DNA of 64,000 bases from UBA2334 sp049653005 (GCA_049653005.1 JBASFL010000065.1:62001-126000), one strand, 5' to 3'. Numbered from the stretch's first letter, positions 8,984-17,501 are shown. Translations and numbers: made by a program. The notes: generated by a model from the sequence alone, not told the origin.

Positions 8984-9829
8984 ATGCATTTGCCTTTTGC
9001 CGCCCCCTCTGCGCTGGACTACTTCTCGGCCCTGGTGGAAGACGACGACCACTTTCCGCTGTTGGAAGCTGCGGCCAGCCTGGCCCAGGACGAATACCCC
9101 GATGTCGACGTGCAACAGGTGCTGGGCGATGTGGACCAGCTGCTGGCCCGCGTGCGACGCCGCTTGCCCGAAGATGCGCCCGCCATCCAGCGCCTGCGGG
9201 CCTTGAGCCAGTTTTTCTACCGCGACATGGGGTTTGGCGGCAATGTCAACAACTACTACGACCCCGACAACAGCCACCTGAACGTGGTGCTGCGCACCCG
9301 CAAGGGCATCCCCATCAGTTTGGCGGTGTTGTGGCTGGAGCTGGCCCAGGGCTTGAAGCTGGAATGCTGCGGCGTGGGGTTTCCGGGGCACTTCATGGTG
9401 AAGGTGACGCTGCCCGAGGGGCAGGTGGTGATCGACCCCTTCAACGGCCAGTCGCTCAGCCGCGAAGAGCTGATGGAGCGGCTGGAGCCCTTCCAGCGGG
9501 CACGCGGCCTGGTGGGTGAATTTGAGGTGCCGCTGGGCTTGTACCTGCAACCCTGCCCGCCCCGCGACACCGTGGCGCGCATGTTGCACAACCTGAAAGA
9601 GATTCACCGCACCGCCGAAGACTGGCCCCGCCTGTTGGCCGTGCAAGAGCGCCTGGTGCGCCTGCTGCCCGGTGTGTGGGAAGAGCGCCGCGACCGGGGC
9701 CTGGTGCTGGCAGAGCTGGGCCGCCCCGACTTGGCCGCCCAAGACTTGGCCGATTACTTGGCCCACACCCCAGGTGCAGGAGACCACGCGGCCATGACCG
9801 CGCGTTTGTTGGAGCTGGGCCTGGGCTGA
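8984..9829 (+). CDS. SirB1 family protein (transglutaminase-like core plus tetratricopeptide)
   Basis: A 281-residue cytoplasmic protein. The segment around NVNNYYDPDNSHLNVVLRTRKGIPISLAV (about 86-114) and the following CCGVGFPGHFMVKV are typical of the SirB1/transglutaminase-like family, and the Cys and His of that core are visible. The C-terminal third has TPR-like helices (ERLVRLLPG...ELGRPDLAAQDL). Molecular function is not established. It lies 20 bp after murJ and is probably cotranscribed with it. It faces the convergent GlxA-type regulator gene, with 10 bp between the ends. Confidence 0.85.
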   Translation: MHLPFAAPSALDYFSALVEDDDHFPLLEAAASLAQDEYPDVDVQQVLGDVDQLLARVRRRLPEDAPAIQRLRALSQFFYRDMGFGGNVNNYYDPDNSHLNVVLRTRKGIPISLAVLWLELAQGLKLECCGVGFPGHFMVKVTLPEGQVVIDPFNGQSLSREELMERLEPFQRARGLVGEFEVPLGLYLQPCPPRDTVARMLHNLKEIHRTAEDWPRLLAVQERLVRLLPGVWEERRDRGLVLAELGRPDLAAQDLADYLAHTPGAGDHAAMTARLLELGLG

Positions 9830-9839
9830 GCCCCCGGCC

Positions 9840-10898
9840 TCAGGCCGCGGCACCGCCCCGCTGTCGCAGAGCCCCCGGGCTGCCCGGTTGTGCAGCCCCT
9901 TTCCAGGCCCGCCGCAGTTGCAGGTCTGACGAAAAGCCCGCCAGTTCGGCCGCCTGTCCCACGTTGAGCCCGCTGCGCAGCGCCGCCTGCGCCACGTCCA
10001 GCCGAATGCCTTGCAGGTATTGCAGCGGCCCCAACCCCGCGTGCGCCTGGAACAACCGCGTCAGGTGCCGGGCCGACGTGCAGGCCACGTCGGCCATGCG
10101 CGGCACCGTCCAGTCGGTTTGCGGCGATTGGCTCACCGCGTCTTGCACACGGTGCACGGCGGGTTGCAGGTGGTGGCGGTGCGCCAGAAAAGGCGATAGC
10201 TCGGGGTCTTGCGGGCCCCGGCGCAGCGCCACCACCAGCGCTTGCGCCACGCGGGCCGCCACCACCGGGCCACACACGGCCGACACGCGGTGCAGCATCA
10301 GGTCGATGCCCGTGGTCACCCCGGCGCTGCTGCACACCGGGCCGTCGGTCACGAACACGCGGTTGCTTTGCACGTGGCAGCTGGGGTCGGCCTGGCGCAG
10401 TTCGTCCAGGTGTTGGTGGTGGGTGGTGGCGTTGCGCCCGGTCAGCAGCCCGGCGTGTGCGGCCAGCACCGCACCGGCGCACACTGTCAGCAGCTCCAGC
10501 AGGCCGGGCACCAGCCGCAGCCCGCGCAGCCAGTGCAGCGTGGCCCGTGCGGCGGGCGTGTCGGTTTGCATGCGCTCGCCCGGTTCACCCACCAGCACCA
10601 CCCAGGTGGGTTGTGCCCGCGTGGCGGCAGAAAGGTTGGGCAATGGGGCCACTTCGGCCAGCCGCACGCCCACCGAGGTGAGGGGGCTGGCCTCCGGCCC
10701 CACAAACCCCACCGCAAAGCGCGGCGTTTGCCCCTGGCTTTGCAGCACGCTGTTGGCCGAGCGCAGCACCTCGGCCGGGCCTGCCCAGTCCAGCGCCAGG
10801 CTGTGGGGCAGCAGCACAAACAGCACGCGGATGGCGGGCGCGGTGTGGGGCCGCTGGGTGTTCAGCAGGTCTGCGGCGGGGGCACTGGCTGCGTCCAT
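9840..10898 (-). CDS. GlxA-type AraC family transcriptional regulator
   Basis: A 352-residue regulator with an N-terminal DJ-1/PfpI-like domain (about 22-200; nucleophile-elbow-like VCAGAVLAAHAGLL near 142) and a C-terminal AraC double helix-turn-helix (about 255-345; DVACTSARHLTRLFQAH, then NVGQAAELAGFSS). Its start lies inside the 3' end of the upstream PfpI gene (37-bp overlap), so it is last in a three-gene overlapping unit with PfpI and the isochorismatase-like enzyme. It probably regulates this or a related catabolic step; the effector is unknown. Confidence 0.88.
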   Translation of the reverse strand: MDAASAPAADLLNTQRPHTAPAIRVLFVLLPHSLALDWAGPAEVLRSANSVLQSQGQTPRFAVGFVGPEASPLTSVGVRLAEVAPLPNLSAATRAQPTWVVLVGEPGERMQTDTPAARATLHWLRGLRLVPGLLELLTVCAGAVLAAHAGLLTGRNATTHHQHLDELRQADPSCHVQSNRVFVTDGPVCSSAGVTTGIDLMLHRVSAVCGPVVAARVAQALVVALRRGPQDPELSPFLAHRHHLQPAVHRVQDAVSQSPQTDWTVPRMADVACTSARHLTRLFQAHAGLGPLQYLQGIRLDVAQAALRSGLNVGQAAELAGFSSDLQLRRAWKGAAQPGSPGALRQRGGAAA

Positions 10899-11590
10899 GT
10901 GTATTCCATCTGGTGGGCGGTTTGGGTGGCCAGGGCGTGGCCGTCCAGCCCCAGCGCACGCATGTGGTTGTCAGCCATTGTCGCCACCAGGTGCAGGCTC
11001 ATGTCGATGCCCGCGCTGATGCCGGCCGAGGTGGTGATGCGCCCGCCGTCTGTTCCGTCTTCGGCCTCCACCCAGCGCACGCCGCTTTGCACGCGCAGCG
11101 CGGGGAACTGGCGTTGCAATTCGGCCTGGTCTTCCCAGTGGGTGGTGACGTGCTGGTGGGTCAATACTCCGGCCTGTGCCAGGATGAACGCGCCGGTGCA
11201 CACCGATGCCGTCCAGCGGCTGGCCGCGTGCATGCGCCGCACCCAGGCCAGGGTGTCGGGGCAGGCCATGGCCCGGTCCACCACGCCGCCGGGCACCAGC
11301 AGCAAGTCGGCCTGCAGCGGGGTGGCAAAGCCGGCATCGGGCAACACGCGCAAACCGGCACGGGCTTGCACGGCGTGGGGTGTGCGGGCCACAGATTTCA
11401 CGTCAAAAAGCACTCCAGCGCTTGTTATGTTTGATTTGTTTGCTTCAGTTTCAGTTGCGTTCAGTTTGGCAAACACCCGACTGGCGGTGGTGAACACCTC
11501 GAACGGCCCGGCAAAGTCCAGCACCTCCATGCCGTCAAACGCCAGCAGGGCGATGGTGAATGCGGGCGTGGGCAGCGCGGGGGTGCTCAT
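10862..11590 (-). CDS. DJ-1/PfpI family protein (isonitrile-hydratase-like)
   Basis: A 242-residue cytoplasmic protein. FDGMEVLDFAGPFEVF opens the domain and the nucleophile elbow SVCTGAFILAQAGVLT follows near 128, with the family sequence TTHWEDQAEL after it. This arrangement recalls isonitrile hydratase and related members, but the substrate is not determined. ATG 11590 overlaps the stop of the upstream isochorismatase-like gene by 4 bp (ATGA), implying translational coupling. Residues 41-65 are an AT-rich, Asn/Thr/Ser-rich insertion unlike the rest of the gene; see the repeat entry at 11400-11440. The 3' end overlaps the regulator gene. Confidence 0.85.
   Translation of the reverse strand: MSTPALPTPAFTIALLAFDGMEVLDFAGPFEVFTTASRVFAKLNATETEANKSNITSAGVLFDVKSVARTPHAVQARAGLRVLPDAGFATPLQADLLLVPGGVVDRAMACPDTLAWVRRMHAASRWTASVCTGAFILAQAGVLTHQHVTTHWEDQAELQRQFPALRVQSGVRWVEAEDGTDGGRITTSAGISAGIDMSLHLVATMADNHMRALGLDGHALATQTAHQMEYTWTQPVPPPQTC
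11400..11440 (+). repeat. possible degenerate copy of the dispersed repeat, inside the PfpI gene
   Basis: The stretch CTCCAGCGCTTG, preceded by AAAAAGCA, matches the left half of the clear copy at 48998-49037. It lies in an AT-rich island within a GC-rich gene and leaves the reading frame open. The right half is poorly conserved, so this is tentative. Confidence 0.4.
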
Positions 11591-12153
11591 GCCGCTTCCT
11601 CTGCGCGGGCCAGCGCCTGTTCCACCGTGCACACACACGCAAACCGGTCTTGCAGCACCGTGGCGGTGCGCATGGCAATGTCGGCGGCAGACAGCACCTG
11701 GCCGTCGGGCTGGGTCATGTCGAAGGTGAGGGTGGCCTCCAGCACAAAGTCCACCTGCCAGCCCAAGTCTGACGCATGGCGGGTTGTGGTTTCGCAGCAC
11801 TGCTCGGTGCGTATGCCGCTGACGATCAGCCGCTGTACACCGTGCGCCGTCAGCCACACGTCCAACCCGTTGCCCACCAGCGCGCTGTGCCGGTGCTTGA
11901 CGAAAGTGGCCGCCGCCTCGAAGTTGGCCAGCCCCGCCATCGGGCGCACATGGCCGGACGCTTGCGCAAACGGGTTGCTGGCCACCTCCGGGCCGTCGCT
12001 GTGAAACACGCGCACCACGGGCACCCCTGCCGCCACACACCCGGCAATCAGCGCGTTCTGCGCCGCCAGGTAGGCGGGCAGGGCGGCTTCGGAAAAGTAC
12101 GGGCGGTGGCGGAAGGACTCCTGCACATCGATCACCAACAGACATGTGTTCAT
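11587..12153 (-). CDS. cysteine hydrolase of the isochorismatase superfamily
   Basis: A 188-residue cytoplasmic hydrolase. The expected Asp-Lys-Cys triad is visible: Asp in LLVIDVQESF (D9), Lys in FVKHRHSAL (about 86) and Cys in RTEQCCETT (about 118). Members cleave isochorismate, nicotinamide, carbamoyl groups or ureides, and the substrate is not evident here. It is the first gene of an overlapping isochorismatase/PfpI/GlxA-regulator unit. The 139 bp upstream (12154-12292) carry no gene and presumably the promoter. Confidence 0.85.
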   Translation of the reverse strand: MNTCLLVIDVQESFRHRPYFSEAALPAYLAAQNALIAGCVAAGVPVVRVFHSDGPEVASNPFAQASGHVRPMAGLANFEAAATFVKHRHSALVGNGLDVWLTAHGVQRLIVSGIRTEQCCETTTRHASDLGWQVDFVLEATLTFDMTQPDGQVLSAADIAMRTATVLQDRFACVCTVEQALARAEEAA

Positions 12154-12292
12154 GAAAAGCCTCTGGTTGAGAAGCCTTGATTTTTTCCGCTGTGTACGCC
12201 ACAGCGAGATGGCGAAACCGGACGGGAACCGATCAAATCAGGACATGTCAGGTGGCATTAACCACCGCGCAGCGGTTTGTCCTGGCAAGGCA

Positions 12293-12793
12293 TCAGGCCG
12301 CGCTGCTGCCAGACACCAGCGGCACCTGCAACCCCGCCTTCAAACACCCCAATGACACCGAGGTGCGAAAGCGCCGCACGTTGTCGTCGCCTGCCAGCAA
12401 GCGTTGGGTGAGCGCGTCGTAGTCGGTCATGGAAGCCACGTTGACCACCAGCAAATAGTCCGCCTCGCCCGTCACGAAATAGCACTGCTGCACCGCTGCT
12501 TCGGCAGCGATGCGGGCGCGCAGCGGGGCGGTGCGGTCGGCGCGCTCGTTCTCCAGGAACACCTCCACCAGGATGGTCAGTGGCAGGCCCAGTTTCTCGG
12601 GATCGAGCACGGCCACGTTGGCGCGGATCACGCCAGCCTTTTGCAGCTTCTGAATGCGTCGCTGCACGGCGGGGGCCGACAGGTGCACGGCCTGCGCAAT
12701 CACGCGCTGGGGCGTGGTGTTGTCCTGTTGCAGGATGGACAGAATGGCCAGGTCGAAGCTGTCAATGGCTGGGGTGGCGGTGGTTGCGGGCAT
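12293..12793 (-). CDS. Lrp/AsnC family transcriptional regulator
   Basis: A 166-residue regulator: an N-terminal winged helix-turn-helix (about 10-60; QDNTTPQRVIAQAVHLSAPA, RRIQKL) and a C-terminal RAM ligand domain (about 75-150; VTGEADYLLVVNV). I chose ATG 12793; the frame extends to a TTG at 12832 without added domain sequence. It is divergent from an RhtA-type exporter, the classic layout in which an Lrp-like protein senses an amino acid and controls its export gene. An imperfect inverted repeat lies in the shared 83-bp promoter region. Confidence 0.92.
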   Translation of the reverse strand: MPATTATPAIDSFDLAILSILQQDNTTPQRVIAQAVHLSAPAVQRRIQKLQKAGVIRANVAVLDPEKLGLPLTILVEVFLENERADRTAPLRARIAAEAAVQQCYFVTGEADYLLVVNVASMTDYDALTQRLLAGDDNVRRFRTSVSLGCLKAGLQVPLVSGSSAA

Positions 12794-12833
12794 GGCTGAC
12801 AGACTGAGTGAAAGTTGCGCGGTGGGTGTCAAT

Positions 12834-12861
12834 TTCGAGTCAAAAGCAAGATTGAGTCGAA
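12834..12861. promoter_or_regulatory. candidate Lrp-type operator between the lrp-like and rhtA-like genes
   Basis: TTCGAGTC (12834-12841) and GAGTCGAA (12854-12861) form an inverted repeat with one mismatch, 12 bp apart. TATATT at 12863-12868 is a possible -10 for the exporter gene, so a bound regulator would sit over or just upstream of its promoter. Confidence 0.4.
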
Positions 12862-12876
12862 CTATATTTTCACGCC

Positions 12877-13776
12877 ATGACGTTCTTGCACCGCTATCAA
12901 CACTTCTTTCCCTTTCTCGCCGTGCTCGGCTCCGTCACCGCATTGGGCGTCGGCACCTCGTGGGCGAAGCACTGGCTTTTCCCGCTGGTGGGGGCGCAGG
13001 GCACCACTGCTGTGCGGGTGGGGCTGTCGGCGTTGGTGCTGGTGGCGCTGTGGCGGCCCTGGCGCTGGCGCCTGCAGGCGTGCGATGCGCGCGCCATTGC
13101 GTTTTATGGCGCGGCCCTGGGGGGCATGAACCTGTTGTTTTACCTGTCGCTTCGCACGCTGCCGTTTGGGCTGGCGGTGGCCATCGAGTTCGCAGGCCCT
13201 TTGGCCGTGGCCGTTTACGCCTCGCGCAGGGGGGTGGATTTTGTCTGGGTGCTGTTGGCGGTCGCTGGGCTGGCGTTGTTGTTGCCTTTGGGCGATGCCG
13301 GTTTGAGTGCCCGCGCGCTGGACCCGGTGGGGGTGGCCTACGCGCTGGGTGCGGCACTGATGTGGGCCACCTACATTGTGTTTGGCAAGCGGGTGGGGCA
13401 TTTGCACGCGGGGCAATCGGTGTCGCTGGGCCTGCTGGTGGCCGCGGTGGTGGTGGTGCCCGTGGGGGTGGTGCATGCGGGCGCGGCGCTGTTGTCGCCC
13501 GCTGTGTGGGGCGTGGGGCTTGCCGTGGCGGTGATGTCCAGCGCCATTCCCATTTCGCTGGAGATGATGGCGCTCAAGCGCCTGCCCAAAGAGGCCTTCG
13601 GCATCATGATCAGCATGGAGCCGGCGGTGGCCGCCCTGTTGGCCATGGCCTTGCTGCAAGAGCACCTGAGCGCCGACCAGTGGCTGGCGATTGGGTTGAT
13701 CGTGTCGGCCTCGATGGGCACGGCCGTCACCGCAGGCAAACGGGCTGCCCCCGCCCAGCCCTCAATTGGCGCGTAA
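12877..13776 (+). CDS. RhtA/EamA-type amino-acid exporter
   Basis: A 299-residue inner-membrane protein with about ten hydrophobic helices and two EamA repeats. YGAALGGMNLLFYLSLRTLPFG and the EFAGPLAVA segment (about 97-110) are typical of the RhtA threonine/homoserine exporter branch. Divergence from an Lrp-like regulator supports amino-acid efflux. The stop codon lies directly before an A-run that belongs to the purM terminator on the other strand. Confidence 0.85.
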   Translation: MTFLHRYQHFFPFLAVLGSVTALGVGTSWAKHWLFPLVGAQGTTAVRVGLSALVLVALWRPWRWRLQACDARAIAFYGAALGGMNLLFYLSLRTLPFGLAVAIEFAGPLAVAVYASRRGVDFVWVLLAVAGLALLLPLGDAGLSARALDPVGVAYALGAALMWATYIVFGKRVGHLHAGQSVSLGLLVAAVVVVPVGVVHAGAALLSPAVWGVGLAVAVMSSAIPISLEMMALKRLPKEAFGIMISMEPAVAALLAMALLQEHLSADQWLAIGLIVSASMGTAVTAGKRAAPAQPSIGA

Positions 13777-13806
13777 AAAAAGCCCTGTTTTGATGCAAAA
13801 CAGGGC
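13774..13806 (-). terminator. intrinsic terminator of purM, touching the rhtA-like stop codon
   Basis: A 10-bp stem GCCCTGTTTT (13782-13791) pairs with AAAACAGGGC (13797-13806). On the minus strand it is followed by a run of T (13781 back to about 13775) that reaches the stop codon of the convergent exporter gene. On the plus strand no T-run follows, so it mainly serves purM. Confidence 0.85.
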
Positions 13807-13884
13807 CCTGGCGCTTTTCGGTATTGAACAGTCAGCTATCGAATTAATTAAATAGCAAACTTTCTATATGCATCAAGCGATGGG
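13803..13884 (+). repeat. dispersed repeat, inverted double copy
   Basis: The left unit runs GGGCCCTGGCGCTTTTCGG, TATTG, then AGCTATC at 13834-13840. A right unit in the opposite sense reads AATAGC (13851-13856) through CATCAAGCGATGGG (13871-13884). The GCTAT and ATAGC ends face each other around an AT-rich centre. The left end overlaps the purM terminator stem. Confidence 0.7.
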
Positions 13885-13909
13885 TGTCAATAATCCTTGA
13901 AAATTTGGC

Positions 13910-14965
13910 TCAGGCCACCACCACCTGCGCACCGTCGCCCTGCGGGGCAATCGCGCCGATGGTGTAGACCGTTTCGCCCAGTTCGCGCAGCGTGGCGGCG
14001 CAGGCTTCGGCCTGGTCAGCGGCAATCACCACCACCATGCCAATGCCGTTGTTGAAGGTGCGGTTCATTTCAATGTGGTCAATGCCGGCGGTGGCTTGCA
14101 GCCAGGCAAACAGCTCGGTCTGGGGCCAGCTGCCGTGGGTCAGGTGGGCGGCCAGGCCGTCGGGCAACACGCGGGGAATGTTTTCCAGCAGGCCGCCGCC
14201 GGTGATGTGGGCCAATGCCTTGATGGGGTGGGCGGCCAGCGCGGCCAGCACGTTTTTCACATACAGGCGGGTGGGCTCCATGATGGCGGCTTTGAACGGC
14301 TTGCCGTCCAGCGTGGCGGGGGTGTTGGCGCCTGCGCGCTCCAGGCATTTGCGCACCAGGCTGAAGCCGTTGGAGTGCACGCCTGCCGACGCCAGGCCCA
14401 ACACCACGTCGCCCGCTTGCACGGTGGCACCGGTCAGGATTTTGCTTTTCTCAACCGCGCCCACGCAGAAACCGGCCAAGTCGTATTCGCCAGCGGGGTA
14501 CATGCCGGGCATTTCGGCGGTTTCGCCGCCGATCAGGGCGCAGCCACTCAGCTCGCAGCCCTTGGCAATGCCGCCCACCACGGCGGCAGCGGTGTCCACG
14601 TCCAGCTTGCCGCAGGCGAAGTAGTCCAGGAAGAACAGGGGCTCTGCGCCTTGCACCAGCACGTCGTTCACGCTCATGCCCACCAGGTCGATGCCCACGG
14701 TGTCGTGCATGTTCCATTCAAAGGCCAGCTTGAGCTTGGTGCCCACGCCGTCGGTGCCGCTGACCAGCACGGGTTCTTTGTAGCGCTTGGGCACTTCAAA
14801 CAAGGCGCCAAAGCCGCCAATGCCAGCCAGCACGCCTTCGCGCATGGTTTTTTTGGCCAGGGGCTTGATGCGCTCCACCAACGCGTCGCCGGCTTCGATG
14901 TCGACCCCCGCGTCTTTGTAGGAAATGGGCGTGTCGGTGGGGGAGGGTGTGTGTGCGCTGGTCAT
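13910..14965 (-). CDS. purM: phosphoribosylformylglycinamidine cyclo-ligase
   Basis: Closes the imidazole ring in purine synthesis (FGAM to AIR, ATP-dependent). The 351-residue length is normal. Family segments GVDIEAGDALVERIKP, VSGTDGVGTKLKLAFE, GMSVNDVLVQGAEPLFFLDY and GGETAEMPGMY are all present. It is read leftward, alone, and ends at the hairpin at 13782-13806 after passing through a dispersed repeat. It is divergent from the AI-2E-type permease, with 102 bp between the starts. Confidence 0.97.
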   Translation of the reverse strand: MTSAHTPSPTDTPISYKDAGVDIEAGDALVERIKPLAKKTMREGVLAGIGGFGALFEVPKRYKEPVLVSGTDGVGTKLKLAFEWNMHDTVGIDLVGMSVNDVLVQGAEPLFFLDYFACGKLDVDTAAAVVGGIAKGCELSGCALIGGETAEMPGMYPAGEYDLAGFCVGAVEKSKILTGATVQAGDVVLGLASAGVHSNGFSLVRKCLERAGANTPATLDGKPFKAAIMEPTRLYVKNVLAALAAHPIKALAHITGGGLLENIPRVLPDGLAAHLTHGSWPQTELFAWLQATAGIDHIEMNRTFNNGIGMVVVIAADQAEACAATLRELGETVYTIGAIAPQGDGAQVVVA

Positions 14966-15067
14966 GGGGAAAGATAGAATTTGCCTTCGATTTTACGGGC
15001 TGCCCGCCCACCACCCGCGCCGTGTCGGCCCCCGTGGCCCCACAAACCACCCCCACCCCCACCCCGA

Positions 15068-16153
15068 ATGACCCTTTCCCCCTCCCAAACACGCGTGCTC
15101 GCCTGGGCCGCGCTGGCGCTGTTGGCGTGGGGACTGCTGCACCTGTTGTCGCCGGTGCTCATGCCCTTTGTGCTGGCGGCGGTGCTGGGTTATGCCCTGC
15201 ACCCCTTGGTGGAGAAGCTGCACGCACGCCATGTGCCACGTTGGTTCGGTGCCGGTGTGGCGCTGGCGCTGCTGGGGGCGGTGCTGCTGGCCGTGCTGCT
15301 GCTGATCGTGCCCGTGGTCACCAAGCAGGTGCCGCTGATCCGAGACCAAGTGCCCGCGCTGATGGAGCAGTTCAACGCCTGGCTGCAACCGCTTGCGGCC
15401 CGCTTCGGGCTTGAGTTGCAGGTGGACGTGGCCGCTGTGCGCGACGTGTTGCGCAAGCTGGTGGCGGGGCATGAGGAAGATTTGGTGGGTGGCCTGCTGT
15501 CCTCGCTGCGCATTGGCGGCAGCGCGCTGGCGGCGGTGCTGGGCAATCTGGTGCTGACGCCCATCGTGGCGTATTACCTGTTGCTTGACTGGAACGCACT
15601 GGTGGGCCGGCTCAAGGCCGCGGTGCCCCCGCGTTGGCAAGCCGCCACCCAGCATTTCCTTGCCGAAACCGATGAGGTGTTGGGCCAATACCTGCACGGG
15701 CAGTTGCTGGTGATGGGGGCTTTGGCGTTGTTTTACACCGTGGCGCTGGCACTGGTCGGGCTGAAACTGGCACTGCCCATTGGCGTGTTCACCGGGTTGG
15801 CCGTGTTTGTGCCGTACTTGGGTTTTGGCCTGGGGCTGGTGCTGGGGGTGTTGGCCGCAGCCTTGCAGTTTCAAGACCTGACCGGCGTGCTGCTGGTGCT
15901 GGCGGTGTACGGCGTGGGGCAGGTGGCCGAAAGCATGTGGCTCACCCCCAAGCTGCTGGGCGAACGCATCGGCCTGCACCCCATTGCCGTCATTTTTGCG
16001 CTGATGGCCTTTGGCCACCTGTTTGGTTTTGTGGGTGTGCTGGTTGCCCTGCCCGCCAGCGCCGTGCTGCTGGTGGCCCTGCGCCGCGTGCGCCACGCCT
16101 ACCTGCACAGCGCGCTCTACACCGGCCACCCTCCGCCGCCCCCCGCTGAATGA
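15068..16153 (+). CDS. AI-2E family (PerM-type) membrane permease
   Basis: A 361-residue inner-membrane protein. Hydrophobic segments lie at both ends and a soluble stretch between about 75 and 160. The C-terminal part has the family pattern around PIGVFTGLAVFVPYLGFGLG and VAESMWLTPKLLGERIGLHP. Members transport varied small solutes, and autoinducer-2 itself is only one case, so the substrate is unknown. I chose ATG 15068; the open frame further upstream is Pro-rich shadow sequence. It overlaps hda by 4 bp and heads a PerM-hda-HAD-pcnB-folK run. Confidence 0.88.
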   Translation: MTLSPSQTRVLAWAALALLAWGLLHLLSPVLMPFVLAAVLGYALHPLVEKLHARHVPRWFGAGVALALLGAVLLAVLLLIVPVVTKQVPLIRDQVPALMEQFNAWLQPLAARFGLELQVDVAAVRDVLRKLVAGHEEDLVGGLLSSLRIGGSALAAVLGNLVLTPIVAYYLLLDWNALVGRLKAAVPPRWQAATQHFLAETDEVLGQYLHGQLLVMGALALFYTVALALVGLKLALPIGVFTGLAVFVPYLGFGLGLVLGVLAAALQFQDLTGVLLVLAVYGVGQVAESMWLTPKLLGERIGLHPIAVIFALMAFGHLFGFVGVLVALPASAVLLVALRRVRHAYLHSALYTGHPPPPPAE

Positions 16154-16836
16154 AGCAACTCGCGCTCGAATTCGACCTGGCCCCGCTGCCCCGCCTGGCC
16201 AACTTTGTGCCCGCTGGCAACGAAGCCGCCCTGGCCCACTTGGGCCTGTGGGTGGACAACCCCCTGCGCGCACCCGTGCCCACCTACCTGTGGGGCGATG
16301 GCGGTTGTGGCAAAACGCATTTGTTGCGCGGCGTGGCGGGCGAACTGATGGCCCACGGCTCTGCCGTGGGTTGGCTGGACGCCAGCGTGCTGATGCCCCC
16401 CGCCTTCGACAACCGCTGGGACGTGGTGTGCCTGGACGACTGCCACCTGTACACCGCCGAGCAACAGGCGGCCGCCTTCAACTGGTTTGTGAACGCCCAA
16501 ACCCCCGTTGAGGGGCGTGCCCGCTGGGTGTTGGCCGCCGGGGCCGTGCCCCCCGCCGACCTGAAACTGCGCGAAGACCTGCGCACCCGCCTGGGTTGGG
16601 GCCAGGTGTTTCAGTTGCACGGCCTGGCCGAGTCCGACCGCCGCGCCGTGTTGCGCCGCGCCGCCGACGGGCGCGGGGTGGTGTTGACCGATGAGGTCAT
16701 GGACTTCATGCTCAACCGCTTTTCGCGCGACCTCAGCAGCCTCATGCAGCTGCTGGATCACCTGGACCGCTACGCCATGCGCACCCAGCGCGCCATCACC
16801 ATCCCCCTCATCAAAGCCATGCTGGAAAACGAATGA
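16150..16836 (+). CDS. hda: DnaA regulatory inactivator Hda
   Basis: A 228-residue AAA+ protein that, with the loaded sliding clamp, stimulates ATP hydrolysis by DnaA and so prevents re-initiation. MKQLALEFDL at the N-terminus fits the clamp-binding QLxLxF pattern. A P-loop GDGGCGKTHLL lies at about 49-59 and the Walker B region VVCLDDCHL at about 93. It overlaps the upstream permease and the downstream HAD gene by 4 bp each, an arrangement that suggests coupled translation. Confidence 0.93.
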   Translation: MKQLALEFDLAPLPRLANFVPAGNEAALAHLGLWVDNPLRAPVPTYLWGDGGCGKTHLLRGVAGELMAHGSAVGWLDASVLMPPAFDNRWDVVCLDDCHLYTAEQQAAAFNWFVNAQTPVEGRARWVLAAGAVPPADLKLREDLRTRLGWGQVFQLHGLAESDRRAVLRRAADGRGVVLTDEVMDFMLNRFSRDLSSLMQLLDHLDRYAMRTQRAITIPLIKAMLENE

Positions 16837-17501
16837 AGCTCGCGCTGTTTGACCTGGACCACACCCTCATTCCCCTCGACTCTGACCACGCGTGGGGCCA
16901 GTTCACGGTGGCCCTGGGTTGGCGCGACGCCGAAGCCTTTTGCCGCGCCAACGACGTGTTTTACGAACGCTACAAGGCCGGCACGCTGGACATTGCCGAA
17001 TACGTGCGTTTTGCCACCGCCGCTATCCGCGAGCAAGGCATGGAAAAATCCATAGCTGCACACGCAGATTACATGAGCGCTGTGGTGCAAAAAAGCATCA
17101 AAAAAGAGGCCCTTGAGCTGGTGCAGCGCCACCAGGCCGCGGGCGACGAAGTCATCATCGTCACCGCCACCAACGAATTCGTCACCCGCCCCATTGCCCA
17201 AGCGTTTGGCGTGCAGCACCTGATTGCCATCGACCTGGTGCGCGATGCCAGCGGTTTGCCTACCGGTGAAATTGCCGGCACACCCTCGTTTCGCGAAGGC
17301 AAAGTGGCGCGTGTGGAACAATGGCTGAGCGAGCGCGGCAAAACCTGGGGCCACGTGACCCAAAGCACGTTTTACAGCGACTCCATCAACGACCTTCCCC
17401 TGCTGGAAAAAGTCAGCCATCCGGTGGCCACCAACCCCGATGCCCGGCTGACGGCCATTGCCCAAGCACGCGGCTGGCCCATACTGAACCTGTTCTCATG
17501 A
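16833..17501 (+). CDS. HAD-IB family (SerB-like) phosphatase
   Basis: A 222-residue cytoplasmic hydrolase. The nucleophile motif is FDLDHTL (D7, D9), motif II is the threonine in IIVTATN (about 110) and motif III/IV is the YSDSINDLPLL segment near 183. These are the residues used by phosphoserine-phosphatase-like enzymes of subfamily IB. The substrate is not established. It overlaps hda and pcnB by 4 bp on each side. Confidence 0.88.
   Translation: MKLALFDLDHTLIPLDSDHAWGQFTVALGWRDAEAFCRANDVFYERYKAGTLDIAEYVRFATAAIREQGMEKSIAAHADYMSAVVQKSIKKEALELVQRHQAAGDEVIIVTATNEFVTRPIAQAFGVQHLIAIDLVRDASGLPTGEIAGTPSFREGKVARVEQWLSERGKTWGHVTQSTFYSDSINDLPLLEKVSHPVATNPDARLTAIAQARGWPILNLFS

Noticed and set aside
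17050..17100. ATAGCTG...GAGCGCTG segment in the HAD phosphatase gene resembling a repeat copy
   Set aside because: The protein has normal family length there and the match is weak; I treat it as ordinary coding sequence.
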